Source of the DNA: Oscillospiraceae bacterium
Lineage (GTDB): Bacteria; Bacillota; Clostridia; Oscillospirales; Oscillospiraceae
DNA: 6,125 nt
NCBI GenBank assembly: GCA_016292445.1
Contig: JAEDIN010000070.1
Location: 1-6,125, forward strand
Direction: 5' to 3'
Part shown: positions 1 through 5,408 of the stretch, piece after piece
How positions within the stretch are numbered: position 1 is the stretch's first letter
Layout: each line of letters begins with the position of its first letter
The notes under the pieces: model-generated
Seen by the model: only the letters and a program-made list of their open reading frames with translations
The model's database searches: none
What the model was told of the DNA's origin: nothing
Translations under genes and position numbers: made by a program

Positions 1-1025
1 TGCTTCGGGCCGAATACCTCGGAGGTGAATGCGGAGCTGATTGTGGGGCAGGTGCCGTAGGACAGTCCCGCAAGGCACAGACCTGCGATGCATAGCGCGG
101 CTGAACCCGTGAGCACTGCCGCAAGAATGATGCAGGCGGCGCATATTGTGACGATGTTTGCACCGAGCATGGTTGTGCGTCTGCCGTATTTGTCAAACAC
201 TGCGCCGGTGATTACTCTGCCGAGACCGTTGCAGACAGAAAGCACACCGACAAGTGTGGTCGCTGCGGAGGCGGCAATGCCTACGGAAATCGCAAGATCC
301 TTTGCCATGGATATTACCGTGTTTCCTACGGCAACGAGGAATACAAGGAGAATAAACGCTTTTCGGAAGGCGGCGCTTTTAAGCATTTTTACGGCGGTAT
401 AGCTCTTTCCGTCTTCCTCAGGCACCGCTTTTTTCGATGCCTCGCCTTGCTCGGGCCTCTTTATAATTGTTCCGGCTATGAGGATTATGATGCCGAGAGC
501 GATTCCGATAATGCGGAAGGCGGTGCGCCACCCCATTTCGGGAGTGCTGATTATGCTGTCCGCCAGCTTGCCCAGTATGAGCGTTGATGCGCCAAAGCCC
601 ATCATAAGCACACCGGAGCAAAGCCCCTTCTTATCGGGAAACCACATGCTGACGGTGGAAATAACGGCATTGTACGCCATGCCGATTCCGAGACCGCCCA
701 TGAGTCCGTAGCTGATATACAGAACTATGATGCTGTCGCCCATGGCGGCGGAAAGGGCAAAACCCGAGCCTGACAGAATTGCGCTTATTATACAGGTCAG
801 GCGGAAGCCGAGCCTCGCCGACAGCATACCGCCGACTATGCCGCCTACGCAGAAAAAGCACATTGTAAAGGTAAAGTTCAGACTGAGCGCAGAGGCAGTC
901 CAGCCGAACTCGGCCGCAAGGGGAGCCTTGAGAACAGACCAGCCGTAGATAATACCGGCAAAAAGCAGGGCCGCCGTACCGATAGCAAGGTACAGCCAGC
1001 GGATCTTTTTGTTATGTGTGTTCAT
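1..1025 (-). CDS. MFS transporter, oxalate/formate antiporter (OFA)-like, C-terminus cut by window edge
   Basis: This is a polytopic inner-membrane transporter of the major facilitator superfamily, probably carrying a small organic anion. Reading the minus strand from ATG at 1025 gives 341 residues with no stop before the window edge. OFA-type MFS proteins are usually about 400-430 residues, so roughly the last 60-90 are missing. Hydrophobic segments lie near residues 11-29, 48-69, 76-95, 98-124, 135-155, 168-187, 222-242, 246-266, 286-304 and 308-330, with a charged central loop at 188-215. The AGIIYGWSVLKAPL stretch (23-36), WFPDKKG (128-134) and FDKYGRR (277-283, the MFS loop motif) resemble the OFA subfamily. 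An AGGA ribosome binding site (complement of 1032-1035) sits 6 nt before the ATG. A perfect inverted repeat at 1054-1073 lies just upstream and may be an operator. TetR1 lies upstream on the same strand. The family call is firm; the substrate is unknown. Confidence 0.9.
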   Translation of the reverse strand, partial: MNTHNKKIRWLYLAIGTAALLFAGIIYGWSVLKAPLAAEFGWTASALSLNFTFTMCFFCVGGIVGGMLSARLGFRLTCIISAILSGSGFALSAAMGDSIIVLYISYGLMGGLGIGMAYNAVISTVSMWFPDKKGLCSGVLMMGFGASTLILGKLADSIISTPEMGWRTAFRIIGIALGIIILIAGTIIKRPEQGEASKKAVPEEDGKSYTAVKMLKSAAFRKAFILLVFLVAVGNTVISMAKDLAISVGIAASAATTLVGVLSVCNGLGRVITGAVFDKYGRRTTMLGANIVTICAACIILAAVLTGSAALCIAGLCLAGLSYGTCPTISSAFTSEVFGPK

Positions 1026-1053
1026 ATTTTTTCCTGACCTTATGTAAGAATTT

Positions 1054-1073
1054 GGAATAACGCCGCTTATTCC
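1054..1073. promoter_or_regulatory. Perfect inverted repeat, candidate operator for the MFS gene
   Basis: The arms GGAATAA (1054-1060) and TTATTCC (1067-1073) are exact reverse complements around the 6-bp centre CGCCGC. The repeat ends 28 bp upstream of the MFS ATG. A 20-bp dyad of this shape is typical of TetR-family operators, and a TetR gene lies immediately upstream on the same strand. That the TetR protein binds here is inference. An RNA hairpin in the transporter leader is the alternative. Confidence 0.5.
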
Positions 1074-1194
1074 GCTGTATGCACGGAAAATGTGTTCGGC
1101 AAATCGGTTTGGATTAACTCATGCTTTCGCGTTATAAACATATAATTAGCTGTCGCTTTTTCTTATCGGAAGAGCCTGCTTGTTTTTATGCGGC

Positions 1195-1224
1195 AAAACG
1201 TACCGTCTGTCGGCGGTGCGTTTT
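1195..1224 (-). terminator. Possible terminator hairpin after TetR1
   Basis: The arms AAAACG-T-ACCG (1195-1205) and CGGT-G-CGTTTT (1214-1224) pair with one mismatch around an 8-nt loop. Read on the minus strand, this structure comes 42 bp after the TetR1 stop and its 3' arm ends in TTTT. The T run is short and is followed by GCC, so termination would be weak. The hairpin is nearly symmetric and could act on either strand. The alternative is a protein-binding dyad. Confidence 0.35.
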
Positions 1225-1266
1225 GTGCTTTATTCGGCAGGCAAAGATTGTCCGACCCATCTTTTC

Positions 1267-1872
1267 CTAAATTTTTTTGTATATGCCTCGCAGCGGTTGG
1301 CGGATATTATAAAAATCCTCCATCTCCTTAAACGCTCTTTCTCTGAGGGAATACGAGCCTTTGTCGGCGCACCACTCAAAGAGAACAAAGTAGCTGAGCC
1401 TGACGCCCATCTGCATGAGCTGTGCGGGGGCTCCGGGATTTAAGATGTCGCCGTTGCGCTGCCCCTCCTCGATAAAGCGCACGAACCATGAGCTGTATTT
1501 TTTGACATAATCGTTCACGGAGGATATGAGACTGAACTTACCGTCAAGCTCAAGCTTGAACATGGCAGCTACAAGCTCCGCGCCTAAGGCCTCGCCGAGG
1601 TCAAGATATTTCTTATACAGCACCCACAGCTTTTCAAGGCTGGAATTTGCCGCAAGCAGCTCCAGCATGGTGTCCTCGAAACTATCCTTCTGTCCCTTGA
1701 GAACATGGACGAGGATATCGTCCTTGCCTGAAAAGACGGTATAAAACGACGACGACGGAACTCCGGAGCTTGCGCATATGTCCCTGACCGTGACACTGGA
1801 GTAGCCCTTTTCTCGGAACAGCTCCATTGCCGTGTGCACGATGCTTTCTTTGCTTTTTGAATTATTTGCCAT
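1267..1872 (-). CDS. TetR/AcrR-family transcriptional regulator (TetR1)
   Basis: This is a cytoplasmic DNA-binding repressor of 201 residues, the usual length for the family. The N-terminal TetR domain spans about residues 7-54. It has the typical helix 1 (IVHTAMELFREKGYSSVTV), the recognition helix-turn-helix around 27-48 (VRDICASSGVPSSSFYTVF) and the following KDDIL. The C-terminal two-thirds is the helical ligand-binding and dimerisation part, and its ligand cannot be inferred. The ATG at 1872 is chosen because the TetR domain begins directly after it and a G-rich Shine-Dalgarno-like stretch (complement of 1877-1887) precedes it. The SD is unusual, being a G run rather than AGGAGG. The stop is TAG. 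The gene is divergent from TetR2 and upstream of the MFS gene on the same strand, 241 bp apart. It therefore most plausibly controls itself and the transporter. Confidence 0.93.
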   Translation of the reverse strand: MANNSKSKESIVHTAMELFREKGYSSVTVRDICASSGVPSSSFYTVFSGKDDILVHVLKGQKDSFEDTMLELLAANSSLEKLWVLYKKYLDLGEALGAELVAAMFKLELDGKFSLISSVNDYVKKYSSWFVRFIEEGQRNGDILNPGAPAQLMQMGVRLSYFVLFEWCADKGSYSLRERAFKEMEDFYNIRQPLRGIYKKI

Positions 1873-1910
1873 TTAAGCACCCCCACCGACTGTCTCCCGC
1901 GGTCTTGGAA

Positions 1911-1927
1911 ACAATCGCCGTATTGTA
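1911..1927 (-). promoter_or_regulatory. Putative TetR1 -10 box overlapped by an inverted repeat
   Basis: On the minus strand, TACAAT (complement of 1922-1927) matches 5 of 6 bases of a sigma-A -10 box and lies about 50 bp before the TetR1 start. No convincing -35 is seen at 17 bp; TCAACA at 19 bp is weak. The inverted repeat ACAAT (1911-1915) / ATTGT (1922-1926), centred on CGCCGT, covers this box. A bound repressor there would block transcription, which would suit autoregulation. Confidence 0.35.
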
Positions 1928-2007
1928 AAACCGGAAAGCCGGAAAATGTTGAAAACGCAGAATCTTTCCATGCTTAATCGACTACATTTTATCAAGCAAT
2001 CAGAATG
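1925..2007. repeat. Intergenic repeat, copy 1 (matches 5178-5259)
   Basis: The segment 1946-2007 aligns to 5199-5259 with 50 identical positions out of 61 and one single-base gap, counted by hand. The longest shared blocks are ATGTTGAAA and ATTTTATCAAGC. A GTAAAA 15 bp upstream lies at the same offset in both copies. Two hairpins are kept in imperfect form: TTGAAA (1949-1954) with TTTCCA (1965-1970), and TGCTTAAT (1971-1978) with ATCAAGCA (1991-1998), the latter with the same 12-nt loop length as in copy 2. Both copies have the same orientation. It could be a dispersed intergenic element or a shared regulatory sequence. Confidence 0.7.
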
Positions 2008-2062
2008 CGGTCAAGTATGAAATCGGCAGTATTTTATTTGCGGAAAATGCCGAAAAACAGGA

Positions 2063-2091
2063 TTGATTGCGGAATGCTTCTGTTGTAATAT
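2063..2091 (+). promoter_or_regulatory. Candidate sigma-A promoter for the TetR2-oxidoreductase operon
   Basis: TTGATT (2063-2068, 4 of 6 to the -35 consensus) is followed by exactly 17 bp and then TAATAT (2086-2091, 4 of 6 to the -10 consensus). Transcription would start near 2098, leaving a leader of about 25 nt that carries AGGAG at 2113-2117. Spacing and placement are good but the hexamers are only moderate. If real, this promoter excludes the in-frame upstream ATG at 2067 as the TetR2 start. Confidence 0.45.
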
Positions 2092-2123
2092 TAAAGTGTA
2101 TAAAACGATTTCAGGAGATAACG

Positions 2124-2717
2124 ATGCCGCTGGTTGTAGACAAAAACGCAATTAGGCTTGAAATAATGAAGGCGTTTGCGCACCTTTCCGACGAAAGACC
2201 GCTCACCGCGATCTCTCTGCGCGAGATTGCCGCCGAGGCAGGCATGAGCCACACCAAGGTGCTCAGATATTTTGAAAGCAAAACAAAGCTCCATGTGGCG
2301 ACCGTGCACTGGGCAAGCTCCTTCATTTACGAAAGCATAGCTTCCTGGTTTGACTCGCACCGTCTTGCCGATTATCCCGGGAAGACAGAATATCTCGATG
2401 CCTTTTTTGCACATTTTCAGACCGAAAAGCAGGACGGGGTAAATCCGCGCGATGTGGTCATGACCTGCGCTCTGGGCTCTTACTCGCCGGAGATAAAAGC
2501 GGCGGTCAAGGAGGACTTTGAACGTATAGGTGAGCTTTTCGGCAAATGCCTCGGCAGAGAGTTAGGCAGAGCTCTCACCGAAAACGAGATAAGCGCGGTG
2601 TCCGTCAGCTTTTTCGGTATCTATTTTGCAAGATTCAACGAAAGCCTTCCCGACGGCGCGGTGTGCAGGCCGCTCAGCGGCTTTGAAAGCCTATCGCAAT
2701 CCTCGGCCCTGTCTTGA
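2124..2717 (+). CDS. TetR-family transcriptional regulator (TetR2)
   Basis: This is a DNA-binding regulator of 197 residues. The N-terminal helix-turn-helix domain covers about residues 7-57, with the TetR signature SLREIAAEAGMSHTKVLRYF (31-50) followed by ESKTKL. The remainder is a helical effector-binding domain with no recognisable ligand signature. The start at 2124 is chosen because AGGAG (2113-2117) lies 6 nt upstream. An in-frame ATG at 2067 would add 19 residues, but it lacks a ribosome binding site and falls inside the likely promoter. TetR2 shares little beyond the DNA-binding fold with TetR1, so the two probably sense different signals or control different promoters. The oxidoreductase starts 77 bp downstream with no strong terminator between, so co-transcription and local control of that enzyme are the likely arrangement. 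Confidence 0.93.
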   Translation: MPLVVDKNAIRLEIMKAFAHLSDERPLTAISLREIAAEAGMSHTKVLRYFESKTKLHVATVHWASSFIYESIASWFDSHRLADYPGKTEYLDAFFAHFQTEKQDGVNPRDVVMTCALGSYSPEIKAAVKEDFERIGELFGKCLGRELGRALTENEISAVSVSFFGIYFARFNESLPDGAVCRPLSGFESLSQSSALS

Positions 2718-2730
2718 CAGAGTCGGGGAA

Positions 2731-2784
2731 TTTTGATATCTTTTTAGCAAACCAATTGGAACGCAAAAGGCGGTTATATCAAGG
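2731..2784 (+). promoter_or_regulatory. Long-range inverted repeat that may mask the oxidoreductase ribosome binding site
   Basis: TTGATAT (2733-2739) is the exact reverse complement of ATATCAA (2776-2782), with two further G-U pairs (2731-2732 with 2783-2784). The right arm covers the first four bases of the AAGGAG Shine-Dalgarno (2781-2786) that serves the ATG at 2795. Inside the 36-nt loop is the perfect 8-bp palindrome CCAATTGG (2752-2759). The pairing is seen in the sequence; control of translation is inference. The A/T-rich stem is weak, so a DNA operator role for the 8-bp palindrome is an alternative. Confidence 0.35.
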
Positions 2785-2794
2785 AGAATCGGCG

Positions 2795-5089
2795 ATGAGT
2801 GAATGGAAAAAGACTTGGTGCAACCTGTGTGCGGTCACCTGCGGCCTTGAGCTTGAGGTCGAGAACAACAAGGTAGTCAATGTTCGGTCAGACCCGTCGA
2901 GTCCACGCAGCAACGGCTATTGCTGCCGCAAGGGCAGAACGGCAAAGTATTTTATCGATCACGGCGACAGGGTGCTCTATCCCAGAAAAAAGGTCGGCGA
3001 TCGCTACGAGCGCATTTCGTGGGAGCAGGCATACAAGGAAATTGCGGAAAAGGCGAACACGATCCTGAAGCTCCACGGTCCGCGCTCAGCCGCCGTTATC
3101 GGCGCGGGAACTGCGGCCGTTCAGACTGCGGCGGCAACGGCGGCCCCCATGTTGGCGGCAATGGGCAGCCGGTATATTTTTAACCCCATCGGAGTGGAGT
3201 TTATGGCGGATTGGTGGAGCCACGGCAGGATATTCGGCGACCAGTCGCATTTTCTGGAGGCCGACGACGAGCGCTGCGAGGTCATGATATATTGGGGGTC
3301 GAACGCATATGTTTCCCATCAGATGCCCAACGCCAGACGCATATGCCGCGAGTTTTCCGAGAGCCCGGACAAGACGGTCATCGTTGTTGACCCCCGACTG
3401 TCCGAGACCGCAAGAATGGCGGATATGCACATCATGCCGGCTCTCGGCTCGGACTCGCTGTTTTTGCGCGCACTCATCGCGCTCATTCTCGAAAACGGCT
3501 GGGAGAACAAGGAGTATCTGAACAAATATACAAAGGATTGGGCACTGGCAAAGGGCTGGTTCAGAGATTTTGACATTGACGGCGCGCTGCGCGTCTGCAA
3601 GATACCACGCAAGCAGGCTGAGGACTTCGCACGCATACTCACGACAAAAAAGTGGGGTATGCACCGCGATCTGGGTCTGTTTTTCGGCAGACACGCCACG
3701 ATGAACAGCTATCTGTGCATTCTGCTGACCATTGTCTGCGGAATGTGTCTTGTACCGGGTGGAAATGTGCCGCCGGAAAGGGTCATCGCCCTCGCCGGAA
3801 GCGATGAGCGCGACCCCAAAACATGGCGCACACCGGTAACCAACCGCTTTCCCGTCATGGGGATATACCCCGAGGCTGTCATACCCGATGAGATCCTCGG
3901 CAATAACCCCGACAGGATTCGTTTTGCGATAACCTCGCTTAACAATCCCCTGCGCAGCTATCCGGATTCGCAGAAAATGGAGGAGGCTCTGCGTTCGCTC
4001 GAGCTTCTTGTCGCCATTGAATGCTGCGAGACCGAGGTCGCGCAGTTTGCCGACTATGTTCTCCCCTCAACCAACGCCTACGAGGGCAACGGCGGCTTCA
4101 ACATCTTCACCCTCAACTACCCCGAGGTCGTGTTCGGCTGCCGCAAGCAGATAGTAAGACCCCTCGGCGAGGCAAAAGAGGACAGCATGATTTTTGCCGA
4201 GCTCACCGAGGCGATGGGACTTATACCGAAACCCCCGCGCTGGCTGCACACGGCAGCCGAGGACGCCGTCATCACCGGCGACAGAATGAAATATTTCATG
4301 AAACTCGGCGCGTGGCTTGCGATGGGAAACCTCAAATACTTTGACCAAGCCGCAAGCATTATCGCGCTCACACTCGGCAAGGCGATGGGCAGCGCCGACC
4401 GCGCGATGACATGGGGCGGTATGCTCATGAGCAACCTGCCCGGGCGCGCGATTATGGCGGTCAAGGCAGACAAAAAGCAGCACCCTATAATCTCCCGTAT
4501 GCCGATACTTTCGGGTATGTGCAAAATGGACGCTGCGTTCAAGCTCTGCGACGATAATCCGCAGGGCGCGGTGATTGCGCGCAGCGACGAGTTTGAGCTT
4601 ATGAAGCGTCACATAAAGCACAAGGACGGCAAGCTCCGCCTTTGGTGCGAGGAGATAGACAGCTACATAAAGCGCATCACTCCGGAAAAGGAGGAGGCAG
4701 AGCTCACGCTCAAGGACGGCTGCAACATGATACTCTCCGCAGGCCGCCACTCCGAAAGCGGCGTCAACGCTTCCATGCGCAACAGCAAGACCTTTAAATA
4801 CCGTGACCCGTACACGCTTGCCGTAAATCCCGAGGACGCGGCGCAGATGGGGCTTACCGACGGCCAGACGGTAAGACTGTCCACCAATAAGGGCAGCATC
4901 AAGATACCCATAGAGTGCTCGTGGCAGATATCGCGTGGCTACTGCATGATGCCGCACTTTTTCGGGCTTAAGTTCGAGGGCGGCACATACGGCGTGCACG
5001 CAAACTACCTGACCGACCACCGGGATATAGACGAGATAACCGGCAACGCGCGCTGGCGTTACACTCCGTGCCGCGTCGAGGTGATATAA
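2795..5089 (+). CDS. Molybdopterin-dependent oxidoreductase (DMSO reductase superfamily, COG0243-like), cytoplasmic
   Basis: This is a 764-residue catalytic subunit binding bis-pyranopterin Mo or W. The N-terminal [4Fe-4S] motif is C9-x2-C12-x3-C16-x27-C44, followed by K46 and G47, as in formate dehydrogenase and acetylene hydratase-type enzymes. Further family marks are LYPRKKVGDRYERISW (61-76), YWGSN (166-170), VVDPR (197-201), ADYVLPSTNAYEGNGG (419-434), RPLGEAKEDS (455-464) and a C-terminal dinucleotide-binding domain at about 640-760 (GRHSESGVNAS, then NPEDAAQMGLTDGQTVRL). A helical stretch at about 480-630 sits between these parts. There is no Tat signal or membrane segment, so it should act in the cytoplasm. 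No Cys or Sec occurs at the usual metal-ligand region; S142 in WSHG is the likely candidate. The ATG at 2795 has AAGGAG 8 nt upstream. A TTG at 2714 overlapping the TetR2 stop would add 27 poorly supported residues. The reaction is unknown. Confidence 0.93.
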   Translation: MSEWKKTWCNLCAVTCGLELEVENNKVVNVRSDPSSPRSNGYCCRKGRTAKYFIDHGDRVLYPRKKVGDRYERISWEQAYKEIAEKANTILKLHGPRSAAVIGAGTAAVQTAAATAAPMLAAMGSRYIFNPIGVEFMADWWSHGRIFGDQSHFLEADDERCEVMIYWGSNAYVSHQMPNARRICREFSESPDKTVIVVDPRLSETARMADMHIMPALGSDSLFLRALIALILENGWENKEYLNKYTKDWALAKGWFRDFDIDGALRVCKIPRKQAEDFARILTTKKWGMHRDLGLFFGRHATMNSYLCILLTIVCGMCLVPGGNVPPERVIALAGSDERDPKTWRTPVTNRFPVMGIYPEAVIPDEILGNNPDRIRFAITSLNNPLRSYPDSQKMEEALRSLELLVAIECCETEVAQFADYVLPSTNAYEGNGGFNIFTLNYPEVVFGCRKQIVRPLGEAKEDSMIFAELTEAMGLIPKPPRWLHTAAEDAVITGDRMKYFMKLGAWLAMGNLKYFDQAASIIALTLGKAMGSADRAMTWGGMLMSNLPGRAIMAVKADKKQHPIISRMPILSGMCKMDAAFKLCDDNPQGAVIARSDEFELMKRHIKHKDGKLRLWCEEIDSYIKRITPEKEEAELTLKDGCNMILSAGRHSESGVNASMRNSKTFKYRDPYTLAVNPEDAAQMGLTDGQTVRLSTNKGSIKIPIECSWQISRGYCMMPHFFGLKFEGGTYGVHANYLTDHRDIDEITGNARWRYTPCRVEVI

Positions 5090-5123
5090 CAAAGGAAGCA
5101 TTTCACCGCCATGGTCCGACAAC

Positions 5124-5149
5124 TTGGAGAAAAACCGAAAAGTCTCCAA
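5124..5149 (+). terminator. Hairpin after the oxidoreductase gene, possible weak terminator
   Basis: TTGGAGA (5124-5130) and TCTCCAA (5143-5149) pair perfectly around a 12-nt A-rich loop, 34 bp after the oxidoreductase stop. Only three T follow before C, so it does not meet the usual rho-independent pattern. It may equally be the left part of a larger hairpin-rich repeat element that continues to 5259. Confidence 0.3.
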
Positions 5150-5155
5150 TTTCTC

Positions 5156-5178
5156 CGACGAAATCTGCAGATTTGTCG
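5156..5178. repeat. Bulged palindrome around a CTGCAG centre
   Basis: AAATCT-GC-AGATTT (5161-5174) is a perfect 14-bp palindrome. It is extended by CGAC (5156-5159) pairing with GTCG (5175-5178), with G5160 bulged. The seven-base word CTCCGAC occurs on both sides of it (5153-5159 and 5185-5191). It abuts repeat copy 2 and may be part of the same element. Copy 1 has a different, shorter inverted repeat (1911-1926) at the matching place. Confidence 0.55.
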
Positions 5179-5259
5179 TAAAAGCTCCGACTCCAAATAT
5201 GTTGAAAGTGCAGAATTTTCAAGGCTTGATTGACTGGATTTTATCAAGCCATTAAAATG
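5178..5259. repeat. Intergenic repeat, copy 2 (matches 1925-2007)
   Basis: This is the better preserved copy of the direct repeat described at 1925-2007. Both internal hairpins are perfect here: TTGAAA (5202-5207) with TTTCAA (5217-5222), and GGCTTGAT (5223-5230) with ATCAAGCC (5243-5250), the latter with a 12-nt loop. Together with copy 1 it brackets the TetR2-oxidoreductase pair in direct orientation. Perfect stems suggest this copy is closer to the parent element, and that structure rather than sequence alone matters. Confidence 0.7.
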
Positions 5260-5350
5260 AATACAGCTTTGCTTTAAAGCGCATTTGCGCCGCAGGGCTT
5301 TTTGCAAGCCGATACGCCGGCATATTTAACACCGCGCAGGCAAATGTACA

Positions 5351-5378
5351 TTGAAGCTCATTCAACCTGTGATATAAT
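5351..5378 (+). promoter_or_regulatory. Sigma-A promoter with extended -10 and a dyad over the -35
   Basis: TTGAAG (5351-5356) is followed by 16 bp and a consensus TATAAT (5373-5378), preceded by TGA to give an extended -10. Transcription should start near 5385, leaving a short leader with AAGGGAG at 5393-5399. The inverted repeat TTGAA (5351-5355) / TTCAA (5361-5365) with a 5-bp centre covers the -35, so a repressor could bind there. This promoter means the EFR1 gene can be transcribed independently of the oxidoreductase operon. Confidence 0.75.
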
Positions 5379-5408
5379 CAACAAAATTAAAAAAGGGAGC
5401 GAAGGAAC

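Larger units (their letters stand above)
5090..5408. other. 319-bp intergenic region: hairpins, repeat copy, promoter
   Basis: No credible gene is seen here. Going left to right it holds a hairpin with TTGGAGA/TCTCCAA arms (5124-5149), a bulged palindrome around CTGCAG (5156-5178), the repeat copy 2 (5178-5259), the palindrome GCTTTAAAGC (5271-5280), GCGCA-TT-TGCGC (5279-5290), a near-palindrome centred on GCCGGC (5312-5325), and the promoter of the downstream gene (5351-5378). A minus-strand ORF at 5059-5307 runs through the repeat and the end of the oxidoreductase gene. It has no family resemblance and is treated as spurious. Confidence 0.7.

Noticed and set aside
88..948. Several plus- and minus-strand small frames over the transporter gene
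   Set aside because: One continuous minus-strand frame from 1025 to the window edge encodes a convincing MFS protein; the small frames are its shadows.
2067..2123. Upstream in-frame ATG for TetR2
   Set aside because: It falls inside the likely -35/-10 region and lacks a Shine-Dalgarno, whereas AGGAG precedes the ATG at 2124 by 6 nt.
2714..2794. TTG start overlapping the TetR2 stop, which would extend the oxidoreductase by 27 residues
   Set aside because: There is no ribosome binding site before it, the extra residues are unlike the family N-terminus, and AAGGAG at 2781-2786 correctly serves the ATG at 2795.
2795..5089. Pyrogallol-phloroglucinol transhydroxylase, because a Ser may bind the metal
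   Set aside because: That enzyme's large subunit lacks the N-terminal [4Fe-4S] cysteines and works with an iron-sulfur beta subunit; here the four cysteines are intact and no beta subunit gene is present.
4067..5149. 360-codon open frame on the minus strand opposite the oxidoreductase
   Set aside because: It lies antisense to a strongly supported gene. Its translation is low-complexity and rich in Ala, Val, His and Arg without a family motif, and it is explained by codon bias of the plus-strand gene.
5271..5303. Terminator made of AAAGC and GCTTTTT near 5276-5303
   Set aside because: Only five base pairs form, the loop is long and contains its own palindrome, and the T run is interrupted soon after; support is too weak for a terminator call.
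5059..5307. 82-codon minus-strand frame across the intergenic repeat
   Set aside because: It overlaps the end of the oxidoreductase and the hairpin region, has no ribosome binding site of note, and is composed of translated repeat sequence.
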